Shown here: piece by piece, positions 17,878-24,516 of the stretch | Position numbering within the stretch: position 1 is the stretch's first letter | Layout: each line of letters starts with the position of its first letter | Source of the DNA: Desulfobacter curvatus DSM 3379 | GTDB lineage: Bacteria; Desulfobacterota; Desulfobacteria; Desulfobacterales; Desulfobacteraceae | Length of the DNA stretch: 42,849 bases | Direction: 5' to 3' | NCBI RefSeq assembly: GCF_000373985.1 | Contig: NZ_KB893075.1 | Coordinates: 1 to 42,849 of the forward strand | Translations under genes and position numbers: made by a program | Notes under the pieces: model-generated | What the model saw: only the letters and a program-made list of their open reading frames with translations | Databases searched by the model: none | What the model was told of the DNA's origin: nothing

Positions 17878-19011
17878 TTATTTAGTTGATTTTGCATCCT
17901 GGGGGTCATTTTGTTCCTTATACCGGGCCGCGATGTCCTGAAAATCATCCATCCGTCGATTAAATGCATCGACGATATCCGGATCAAAATGAACTCCGCG
18001 CCCCTCATTGATAATTTTTACAGTGACATCCATGGGGTATGCAGATTTATAAACCCGGCGGCTGGTCAACGCATCAAACACGTCGGCCAGTGACATCAGT
18101 CTTGCAGCCAGCGGAATATGGTTTGAAGCCAGCCCTTTAGGGTAACCGCTACCGTCCCACTTTTCATGGTGATAACCGGCAATATCCATGGCAACATAGA
18201 GAAAATCGACCGCTTCTTTATCGTCCTCATTGCCGATAGCCCGCTGAATGGCGTCCGCCCCTATCTGAGAATGGGTTTTCATAATTTCCCACTCTTCCGG
18301 GGTAAGCTTGCCCGGCTTATACAGAACATGGTCCGGAATACCCACTTTACCGATATCGTGAAGCGGAGCGGCCTTTGCATAGATCTCAATGGTCTGTTGA
18401 GTAAGAACGTCGGTATACAGGGAGTGGTCAACCAGATCCTCAGCTATAATCTGCAGGTAATTTTGTGTGCGCAGGATATGATTCCCCGTCTCGTCATCCC
18501 GGGCCTCAGCCAGACTGGCCAATGCCCGCATGCTGATGTCCTGGACTTTTTGATACTGGCGGATTCTCCGTTGAATTTCCGATTCAAGCCAGTTGTTCTG
18601 GTTACGCAGAATATCCCGTGCCGCCTTGATCTCAAGCTGCCCTTTAACCCGGGCCAGCAAAATAGGCGCGCGAACCGGTTTGGATATATAGTCCATGGCA
18701 CCAAGGTCGAACCCTTTGGTCTCGTCTTCGCACGTGTCCAGCGCCGTTATAAAAATAACGGGAATGTCACTGGTATCCGGGTTGTTCTTCAAATGTTTGA
18801 TTACCTCATACCCGTCCATTCCCGGCATCATAATATCAAGAAGGATAAGGTCCGGCAAAGGGGTGGTACAGGCGGCGGTAAGGGCTTTAGGACCTGAATT
18901 GGCAACGCGGACCTGATAATAAGGCATCAGCAGTTCACCCAGGATGGCCAAATTATCCGGCGTGTCATCCACAATGAGTATTGTTTGTTTTTCCATTACA
19001 TTTTTTATCAT
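17878..19011 (-). CDS. Response regulator with HD-GYP c-di-GMP phosphodiesterase domain
   Basis: 377 residues from the chosen ATG. The receiver domain covers about 10-125 (ILIVDDTPDN, phospho-acceptor in LILLDIMMPGMDG, Lys in YISKPVR), a coiled linker about 130-160, and the HD-GYP domain about 165-345. The latter has HDIGKVGIPD (metal-binding HD) and GYHHEKWDGSGYPKGL (the GYP motif). It should hydrolyse cyclic di-GMP on phosphorylation. ATG 19011 was preferred to an in-frame TTG at 19038 because AAGGGGA lies upstream of it and the receiver begins shortly after. It is the first gene of the leftward operon and probably the output of the phosphorelay of the next kinase. Confidence 0.93.
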   Translation of the reverse strand: MIKNVMEKQTILIVDDTPDNLAILGELLMPYYQVRVANSGPKALTAACTTPLPDLILLDIMMPGMDGYEVIKHLKNNPDTSDIPVIFITALDTCEDETKGFDLGAMDYISKPVRAPILLARVKGQLEIKAARDILRNQNNWLESEIQRRIRQYQKVQDISMRALASLAEARDDETGNHILRTQNYLQIIAEDLVDHSLYTDVLTQQTIEIYAKAAPLHDIGKVGIPDHVLYKPGKLTPEEWEIMKTHSQIGADAIQRAIGNEDDKEAVDFLYVAMDIAGYHHEKWDGSGYPKGLASNHIPLAARLMSLADVFDALTSRRVYKSAYPMDVTVKIINEGRGVHFDPDIVDAFNRRMDDFQDIAARYKEQNDPQDAKSTK

Positions 19012-19038
19012 TTTAGATTCTTTTCCCCTTACACCCAA

Positions 19039-19427
19039 CGCATAAATATATCAAAAATTTTTCCCCGTAATTTTTATTGTTTTCAGTCCGTAGAGTCTTT
19101 AGTGATCCAATATTGTGATAAGACAGGCAGATACATTTTGTGCTGAATGAATAATAGCGTAAGTTAAAAAAAACTTTCTGGACTCTCCGATCAACGGATA
19201 ATTGGAAATTATATACTACCTGTATCTTACTCTATTTGAAAATACCATTATTTTAATTTTGCGGGAACGTTATTTTTATAAAAAATGTCACCATCGGGGT
19301 GTCTTTGATGGTCTTTGCCTTATTGCCGGCCATTATTTACAATTGATTTTACAGCAATTCGCATCAATGGCCACAAGGTCAGCAAAAAACTATGCAACTG
19401 CGCCCTGCCCCCAAAAGTATGTATTTC
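19039..19427. other. Divergent intergenic region with no convincing gene
   Basis: About 390 bases between the leftward HD-GYP gene and the tupA promoter. The sequence is AT-rich. A 79-codon frame at 19202-19441 has no ribosome site and an unconvincing composition. A short dyad ACCATC/GATGGT (19290-19295 and 19307-19312) is visible. I could not identify a riboswitch or small RNA. Confidence 0.4.
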
Positions 19428-19457
19428 TTGACAAACAATAGCATCCTGGACTATAGA
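19428..19457 (+). promoter_or_regulatory. Sigma-70 promoter of the tungstate transporter operon
   Basis: A perfect -35 hexamer TTGACA (19428-19433) is followed after 18 bases by TATAGA (19452-19457). This gives a transcript start near 19464 and a leader of about 77 bases before tupA. No molybdenum/tungsten-cofactor RNA motif could be recognised in the leader. A repressor site cannot be assigned by eye. Confidence 0.6.
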
Positions 19458-19540
19458 AACAGGCACACTTCGTAACATTTTCCACGAATACAAAACCGCA
19501 ACTCTTAATTCACCATTTTATTTTATTAAAGGAGACAAAA

Positions 19541-20374
19541 ATGAAACCCGGAAAATATCTATCCCTATTGGTTGCCGTCCTCATGGTTCTATCTTGTGGT
19601 GTTATGGCACAGGCCGAAAGTAAAGGAGAACTGATGATGGCCACCACCACCTCCACAGACAACACAGGCTTGCTTGATTATCTGATTCCTTTTTTTGAAC
19701 AGGACACCGGAATCGCCCTGAAATGGACGGCCACGGGGACAGGCAAAGCCCTGAAACTTGGCCAGAACTGTGACGTGGATGTGCTGCTGGTCCATGCCCC
19801 CCCGGCAGAAAAGGCCTACATAGCCGCGGGTTTCGGCAAAGACCGACGGGAAATCATGTATAATGATTTTGTGATCATCGGCCCGAAATCAGACCCGGCC
19901 GGTGTAAAAGGAAAAAATATTTCCCAGGCCCTGTCAGCCATCAAGACAAACCAAGCCTTTTTCATGAGCCGGGGAGATGATTCGGGTACCAACAAGAAAG
20001 AGAAACTGCTCTGGAAAAATGCAGGAATTGAATTGCCGGACAAGGAACAATGGTACGTCCAAACCGGCCAAGGTATGCTGGCCACCATTAATGTAACCCA
20101 GGAAAAAAACGGCTACACCATGACCGATCGTGGCACCTATATCAAATATCAGGACCAGCAGGGCGGGGATGCCTCCTTGATCGTGCTGGTGGAAGGGGAC
20201 GATATCCTCTTGAACCAGTACTCGGTGTTGACTTTAAATCCTAAAAACTGCCCTGATGCCAAGTATGACCTGGCCTTAAAATTTTCCGACTGGATGGCCT
20301 CGGAAGCTGCCCAGACTAAAATCGGCGAATTCCGGCTCCTGGGAAAAAAATTGTTTATCCCCAATGCAAAATAA
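19541..20374 (+). CDS. tupA: Tungstate ABC transporter, periplasmic binding protein
   Basis: 277 residues with a clear signal peptide (basic MKPGK, hydrophobic LSLLVAVLMVL, probable cleavage after AQA near residue 26). The mature N-terminus carries the TTTSTDNTGLLD oxyanion-binding signature of TupA-type proteins. Further family motifs are the ATGTGKALKLG loop, DVLLVHAPPAEK, and SRGDDSGTNKKE. It captures tungstate in the periplasm for the permease and ATPase encoded just downstream. Tungstate use fits anaerobes with tungsten formate dehydrogenases or aldehyde oxidoreductases; none is encoded here. AAAGGAG precedes the ATG. Molybdate cannot be excluded as an additional ligand from sequence alone. 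Confidence 0.93.
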   Translation: MKPGKYLSLLVAVLMVLSCGVMAQAESKGELMMATTTSTDNTGLLDYLIPFFEQDTGIALKWTATGTGKALKLGQNCDVDVLLVHAPPAEKAYIAAGFGKDRREIMYNDFVIIGPKSDPAGVKGKNISQALSAIKTNQAFFMSRGDDSGTNKKEKLLWKNAGIELPDKEQWYVQTGQGMLATINVTQEKNGYTMTDRGTYIKYQDQQGGDASLIVLVEGDDILLNQYSVLTLNPKNCPDAKYDLALKFSDWMASEAAQTKIGEFRLLGKKLFIPNAK

Positions 20375-20429
20375 CGCCCATGGTCCACAAGCCAACAACA
20401 AACAATGCAAGACTAAAATGGGCACCGCA

Positions 20430-20463
20430 GGCGCTTCGCCCTCTTGTTTCTTGTATCTTGTTT
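20430..20463 (+). repeat. Short hairpin plus three tandem heptamers in the tupA-tupB gap
   Basis: A small hairpin GGCG-CTT-CGCC (20430-20440) is followed by three perfect-register heptamers of the form CTTGTWT (20443-20449, 20450-20456, 20457-20463). They occupy the unusually long 140-base space inside an otherwise tight operon. This may be a dispersed intergenic repeat of the genome or a processing site; one copy alone cannot decide. Confidence 0.4.
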
Positions 20464-20514
20464 CCAGTTTCATGAAAACCGGCATCGATCAACCCAGTGT
20501 TGTAAAGGTTATTA

Positions 20515-21201
20515 ATGGCATTTCTGCTTGAAGGGTTTCTTAAAGCGATCCAACTGCTGATCAGTGGAGATATCTCCACCTGGTCAGCAGTTTCAGCCAC
20601 AGTCCAAGCTTCCACCGGGTCCATGCTGGTCAGTCTTTTAACCGGACTGCCCTGTGGATTCATTCTCGGTTACTTTGACTTCAGGTTCAAACGCCCCATA
20701 AGAACGATTTTGGACACACTTTTGGCCCTGCCTACGGTTTGTGTCGGGCTGATTGTCTATGCGTTTATCTCTTCCAAAGGCCCTCTGGGCGATATGGGCC
20801 TCTTATTTACCCTGACCGGTATTGCCGTTGGCCAAACCATCCTGGCCTTTCCTGTGGTGACGGCCATCACGGCCTCCATCATTGAGAATATAGACCCTGC
20901 CCTGAAGCTGACCCTGGTTTCATTAGGTGCAGGAAAAAAAGACATCATTTTGACCTGCCTGTGGGAGGTCCGGTTTGGTATTCTTGCCGCCGCTGTTACG
21001 GCATACGGCCGTGTCCTCACCGAGGTGGGCATCTCCATGATTGTGGGCGGTAATATAAAATATCACACCCGGACCATGACCACGGCCATAGCCCTGGAAA
21101 CCAACAAAGGCATGTTTGCCGACGGCATTGCGTTGGGCATTGTTTTAATGCTTATTGCATTTACGGTAAACCTAAGCCTCTCTTTCCTGAGGAAAAGGTA
21201 G
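20515..21201 (+). CDS. tupB: Tungstate ABC transporter, permease
   Basis: A 228-residue inner-membrane protein with five to six hydrophobic spans, including MLVSLLTGLPCGFILGY and LDTLLALPTVCVGLIVYAFI. The binding-protein-dependent permease loop reads ASIIENIDPALKLTLVSLGA then GKKDII (about 125-145), the segment that docks on the ATPase. The end LTEVGISMIVGGNIKYHTRT is typical of TupB. It is translated after an AAAGG site and followed 6 bases later by the ATPase gene. Confidence 0.93.
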   Translation: MAFLLEGFLKAIQLLISGDISTWSAVSATVQASTGSMLVSLLTGLPCGFILGYFDFRFKRPIRTILDTLLALPTVCVGLIVYAFISSKGPLGDMGLLFTLTGIAVGQTILAFPVVTAITASIIENIDPALKLTLVSLGAGKKDIILTCLWEVRFGILAAAVTAYGRVLTEVGISMIVGGNIKYHTRTMTTAIALETNKGMFADGIALGIVLMLIAFTVNLSLSFLRKR

Positions 21202-21207
21202 AATAAG

Positions 21208-22236
21208 ATGACTTTCCCGGCACCTTTATACACCCTTTGCCGCATCTGCCATTACTATGGCAGTAAAAAGGTGCTTGACATTGACGAATTCAGCATCCCG
21301 ACGGGAAGCATATTAGGCATCTCCGGCCCCAACGGCAGCGGTAAATCTACGCTTTTAAAGCTGCTGGCATTCGCCATGGCCCCCAGCCGGGGCGAAATCC
21401 GTTTCAACGGCCGCAGGGAACACCCCATGTCCGCCAGGATTAGATCCAAAGTTACCCTGATGACCCAGACCCCCTATCTGCTCAGACGCTCGGTCCTGGA
21501 TAATGTCATCTACGGCCTTAAAATCAGGAAAGAGACCCAAAAATTAAAACAGCGGGCAGCCCTGGCTCTGGCTGCGGTGGGCCTGGACTATGATGCCTTT
21601 CACAACAGGGCATGGCACCAGTTGTCCGGCGGAGAAGCCCAGCGGGTGGCCCTGGCGGCCAGGCTGATCCTTGAGCCCCGGGCGCTTTTGCTGGACGAAC
21701 CTGTGGCCAGTGTGGATGCCGAAAGCGCCCGCCTCATTCGCCGGGCCTCTTTGGCGGCCCGGGACAAATGGGGCTGTACCCTGATCATTGTCAGCCATGA
21801 TTTGACCTGGCTCAATACCGTCAGCGACACCCGGGTCTCCATGGAAAAAGGCCGGATTTTTACCACCCACGAAGAGATCATATTTCCCCCACCCTACCAG
21901 GCACAGACCGGTAATACCGTCGACTGGATTCTGCCGGTGTCCGGCGGCCGGGATATCCCCCTGCCCTGCAAAACTGGGGAGACTGCCCTGATACCGGCGG
22001 ACAAGATCAATATCGCCAGGGACGGTGAAAACCAACTCCACGGAGAAAACCGGCTCCCTGTCCTGGTCACCCGAATGGCATTGGAACCTAAAACCGGCCG
22101 TATTGAGGTGGACTTTGACGCAAACGCCTTCAGGCTTACCCTTTTATTATCAAAAGAGCAAGCCGGTGCATTGAACCTGCAACCGGGAGAAAAGAGAACC
22201 CTGGTTTTCAGAACCCGGGATATTTTCTGGCGTTAA
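21208..22236 (+). CDS. tupC: Tungstate ABC transporter, ATP-binding protein with C-terminal extension
   Basis: 342 residues. The ABC ATPase (about 8-225) has Walker A GPNGSGKST (about 40-48), the Q-loop in TLMTQTPYLL, the signature LSGGEAQR, Walker B ALLLDEPVASVD and the switch His in VSHD. It energises tungstate import. A further 110 residues follow that ordinary short TupC ATPases lack. They end in a small beta-rich segment (about 275-342) that looks like a TOBE-type oxyanion-sensing domain, as in ModC, which could give feedback inhibition. The TOBE call is by shape, not by a diagnostic motif. It converges with the sigma-54 activator gene, 60 bases away. Confidence 0.9.
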   Translation: MTFPAPLYTLCRICHYYGSKKVLDIDEFSIPTGSILGISGPNGSGKSTLLKLLAFAMAPSRGEIRFNGRREHPMSARIRSKVTLMTQTPYLLRRSVLDNVIYGLKIRKETQKLKQRAALALAAVGLDYDAFHNRAWHQLSGGEAQRVALAARLILEPRALLLDEPVASVDAESARLIRRASLAARDKWGCTLIIVSHDLTWLNTVSDTRVSMEKGRIFTTHEEIIFPPPYQAQTGNTVDWILPVSGGRDIPLPCKTGETALIPADKINIARDGENQLHGENRLPVLVTRMALEPKTGRIEVDFDANAFRLTLLLSKEQAGALNLQPGEKRTLVFRTRDIFWR

Positions 22237-22282
22237 ATTTTTTTTTGTTGTGGGCCCAAGCCTGGGTGTAGAGAGACCAAGG

Positions 22283-22297
22283 ACGGCCCATGGCCGT
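22283..22297. terminator. Short hairpin between convergent genes
   Basis: ACGGCC (22283-22288) pairs with GGCCGT (22292-22297) around a 3-base loop between tupC and the convergent sigma-54 activator gene. Its last base touches the activator's stop codon. No T-run follows on either strand; a T9 run directly follows the tupC stop. It could be a weak bidirectional end signal. Confidence 0.3.
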
Positions 22298-23706
22298 TAT
22301 TCATGCTGCATGGGAATATTCCACTTTTTCATGTATTTCCAGATGGCTGCCCGGCTGAAGCCCGTTTGCCTGGCAGCTTCAGCTTTATTCCATCCTGACT
22401 CATGGAGGATGGCCAGTAAACGCTCCCGGTCCAGGGGCCGGCGCTGCTTTTTACGGGGCGGGGAAGGCGCCGGGTATGGGTGAGATGGTTCAGCATCGGA
22501 GGTCTTTTGTCCGATGATTTCTACAGGAAGATCTTCGAGTTCAATCTGGCGGCCTGAACAAAGCACAAATGCATGTTCAACGGCATTGGCCAGTTCCCGG
22601 ATATTTCCGGGCCAGTCATATTCCATGAAGGTTTTCAAAACCGGTTTTGTAATACCGGTAACGGTTCCGCCGGATATTTTATTATTCAGCTTAATAAAGT
22701 GGTTGATCAGCAGCGGGATGTCTTCTCTACGATTTCGCAGGGGCGGCAGATAGATGGGAAACACCTTGAGGCGATAATACAGATCCTCCCGGAAGAGGCC
22801 GTCATCAACAAGTAATTTCAAATCCTTATTGGTAGCGGTAATGATCCGGATATTCACCTTGCGCTTTCGGGACTCTCCAACGCGTTCTATCTCTTTTTCC
22901 TGAAGTACACGCAAAAGTTTTATCTGGATATAAGGTGAAATTTCACCAATTTCGTCTAAAAAAATAGTGCCTTGGTCAGCCTGTTCAAACCTGCCGATCC
23001 GATCCCGGTTCGCTCCGGTAAACGCACCTTTGACATGTCCGAACAACTCGCTTTCCAGTAATGATTCGGACAAAGCGCTGCAGTTAACCGTAACCATGGG
23101 CCTGTTCCTTCTTTCACCAATGGAATGAATGGCCCCGGCCACAAGTTCTTTGCCCGTTCCGCTCTCACCTTGGATAAAAATAGTCGTTTCGCTGGCGGCT
23201 GACGCCTTTATAAAAGAGAAAACATTCTGCATGACCTGACTTTTGGCGATGATACCGCCCAGCCGGTTCAATTCGCCCAGGCGGCGGGTGGCTTCTTCCA
23301 TCTTCAGCCGGGCATTTTTAAGCTCAGTCAAATCAATAACGGTTTCGATCACCCCTATAATCTGTCCGCGATTATTTCTAATGACCCGGGCTTTTTTGCT
23401 CACTGAAAGGGCATGCCCTTCCCGGTGGCTGATCATGCATTCGGTGGGTGTGGTTTTACCGTTTTTAAGTACCCTGCAGTCATGCATCCCGGAAGGGCAG
23501 TCCCTGCCGAAACAATAACTAAACTTTAGTGTCTGGCAGCTTTTTCCTTTCATTTCTTTAAATGAATATCCGGTAATGGCTTCCATGGCCGGATTCCAGG
23601 CGACGATTTTTCCAGTGGGATCCAGCACAAAAACGCCGTCACCGATAGCTTCCAGCAACCGCTTGAGCAGTTCGTTTTTCTCGATCGCCTGTTGAATGTT
23701 TTCCAT
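22297..23706 (-). CDS. Sigma-54-dependent activator with cysteine-rich PAS sensor domain
   Basis: 469 residues in three parts. An N-terminal PAS domain (about 10-125) contains six cysteines, including CQTLKFSYCFGRDC and HDCRVLK. The central AAA+ domain (about 150-375) has Walker A GESGTGKE near 183, the sigma-54-contacting GAFTGA near 226, and Walker B GTIFLDEIGE. The C-terminal Fis-type helix-turn-helix (about 420-465) reads LHESGWNKAEAARQTGFSR. It should bind enhancer sites and open sigma-54 promoters. It is transcribed away from the DUF4242 gene, and the shared 276-base intergenic region holds a sigma-54 promoter and paired dyads, so that gene is its likely target. The clustered cysteines suggest metal, Fe-S or redox sensing; this is inference. 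Confidence 0.93.
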   Translation of the reverse strand: MENIQQAIEKNELLKRLLEAIGDGVFVLDPTGKIVAWNPAMEAITGYSFKEMKGKSCQTLKFSYCFGRDCPSGMHDCRVLKNGKTTPTECMISHREGHALSVSKKARVIRNNRGQIIGVIETVIDLTELKNARLKMEEATRRLGELNRLGGIIAKSQVMQNVFSFIKASAASETTIFIQGESGTGKELVAGAIHSIGERRNRPMVTVNCSALSESLLESELFGHVKGAFTGANRDRIGRFEQADQGTIFLDEIGEISPYIQIKLLRVLQEKEIERVGESRKRKVNIRIITATNKDLKLLVDDGLFREDLYYRLKVFPIYLPPLRNRREDIPLLINHFIKLNNKISGGTVTGITKPVLKTFMEYDWPGNIRELANAVEHAFVLCSGRQIELEDLPVEIIGQKTSDAEPSHPYPAPSPPRKKQRRPLDRERLLAILHESGWNKAEAARQTGFSRAAIWKYMKKWNIPMQHE

Positions 23707-23736
23707 AGTTGGATTTCTTTATTTTTGAATGATTCA

Positions 23737-23758
23737 GTGGCGCAACTTGTAGCGCTAC
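23737..23758. promoter_or_regulatory. Paired dyads: candidate enhancer (UAS) for the sigma-54 activator
   Basis: GTAGCGCTAC (23749-23758) is a perfect 10-bp palindrome. Twelve bases upstream lies a close copy, GTGGCGCAAC (23737-23746), matching it at 8 of 10 positions. The pair lies about 140 bases upstream of the sigma-54 promoter and 31 bases from the activator's start codon. It is thus placed for both activation of the DUF4242 gene and autoregulation. Confidence 0.55.
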
Positions 23759-23895
23759 TAAAACTACTTTCTATCATAAGTGGCGGACAAGAAATTGTCA
23801 ATCTTTTGTGGTGTTGAAATGTATCAGAAAAAAAATTTTATATTTATAAATTATATTGAATAGTTACATAAAACTTAAAGCATTAAAAGAATCTT

Positions 23896-23911
23896 CGGCA
23901 TGATCCTTGTA
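23896..23911 (+). promoter_or_regulatory. Sigma-54 (-24/-12) promoter of the DUF4242 gene
   Basis: CGGCATGATCCTTGTA matches the -24/-12 consensus TGGCACG-N4-TTGCW well. GG at -24 and GT at -12 are separated by exactly 10 bases, and the CA, the G at -20 and TTG are kept. The predicted start is near 23922, some 60 bases before the gene. The neighbouring activator with an intact GAFTGA loop makes the assignment strong. Confidence 0.65.
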
Positions 23912-23982
23912 ATAACTATGTTTAGCCGGACAGCCAATAGCTGAAAGGCGCACCAAGTTAACCTAACATAAGGAGATTAGCC

Positions 23983-24291
23983 ATGAGTAAAACAAAAAAA
24001 TACATGATGGTTCATAACTCGCCAGGTGTTGACTGGGAAGTCATTAAGGAGAACTGGCGCAAACTGGCAGCTGTTGAAGCAGCTACCTGGGTCAGAACTT
24101 ACTACAACGAAAAAACCGGCATACGCTTCTGCATCTGGCTGGCTCCCACCGAAGAAATCCTGAAGGATATTTTTACTGAAATCGGCATCAGCTGGGAAAG
24201 CATCACCCAGGTAGAGGAAACCGTCCCCGATGTTTGGAGAGGAACATGGGCGGACGATCTTGCCGAAGCATATCAGAGAGCTGAGATGTAA
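23983..24291 (+). CDS. DUF4242 family small protein (SCO4226-like, putative nickel-binding fold)
   Basis: A 102-residue soluble protein. The pattern KYMMVHNSPGVDWEVIKENW, then ATWVRTYYNEKTGIRFCIWLAP and a C-terminal IGISWESITQVEETVPD, fits the ferredoxin-like DUF4242 family. One member of that family (Streptomyces SCO4226) is known to bind nickel. AAGGAG lies 7 bases before the ATG. It is a single-gene unit behind a sigma-54 promoter with its own divergent activator, and hairpins follow it. The biological role in anaerobes is unknown; metal handling or sensing is a possibility only. Confidence 0.75.
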   Translation: MSKTKKYMMVHNSPGVDWEVIKENWRKLAAVEAATWVRTYYNEKTGIRFCIWLAPTEEILKDIFTEIGISWESITQVEETVPDVWRGTWADDLAEAYQRAEM

Positions 24292-24307
24292 GAGATGAAG
24301 TATAAAG

Positions 24308-24387
24308 ATATCCGGGTGCATTCTGAAATACGCTCTGGATTCGGTGGTCCTCAGGAGCGTGGGCGTCCCGCCCGCGCTCCCGGATAT
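24308..24387. repeat. Nested inverted-repeat element with very strong hairpin
   Basis: ATATCCGGG (24308-24316) and CCCGGATAT (24379-24387) are a perfect 9-bp outer repeat. Inside, GGAGCG-T-GGGCG (24354-24365) pairs with CGCCC-G-CGCTCC (24369-24380) around a 3-base loop, giving an 11-bp GC stem plus one T.G pair. Its last two bases overlap the outer repeat. A competing stem ACGCTC (24330-24335) with GAGCGT (24355-24360) would exclude the main one. It is unlike a normal terminator (no T-run) and resembles REP/MITE-type intergenic elements. Confidence 0.5.
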
Positions 24388-24395
24388 AACAGCCA

Positions 24396-24433
24396 TGGGC
24401 TGACCTGATATATCAGCTGCCAGGCTCAGCCCA
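24396..24433. repeat. Second inverted repeat with embedded 12-bp perfect palindrome
   Basis: TGGGCTGA (24396-24403) pairs with TCAGCCCA (24426-24433). Inside lies CTGATATATCAG (24405-24416), a perfect 12-bp palindrome. A third small hairpin, TCTCTGT/ACAGAGA (24451-24457 and 24463-24469), follows. Together with the element at 24308-24387 they fill the space between the two convergent genes. Confidence 0.5.
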
Positions 24434-24516
24434 CAACGAATATTGAAACATCTCTGTGGGTTACAGAGAGTTCCTTATAAAAAAACAAAATGGGTCAGTG
24501 ATTTAAACCCCGTTCC

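Noticed and set aside
19290..19312. ACCATC/GATGGT dyad as a riboswitch or terminator
   Set aside because: Six base pairs with an 11-base loop, no T-run and upstream of the tupA promoter; too weak to call.
19202..19441. 79-codon ORF in the tupA upstream region
   Set aside because: No ribosome site, starts in AT-rich DNA, overlaps the tupA promoter and has no recognisable protein pattern.
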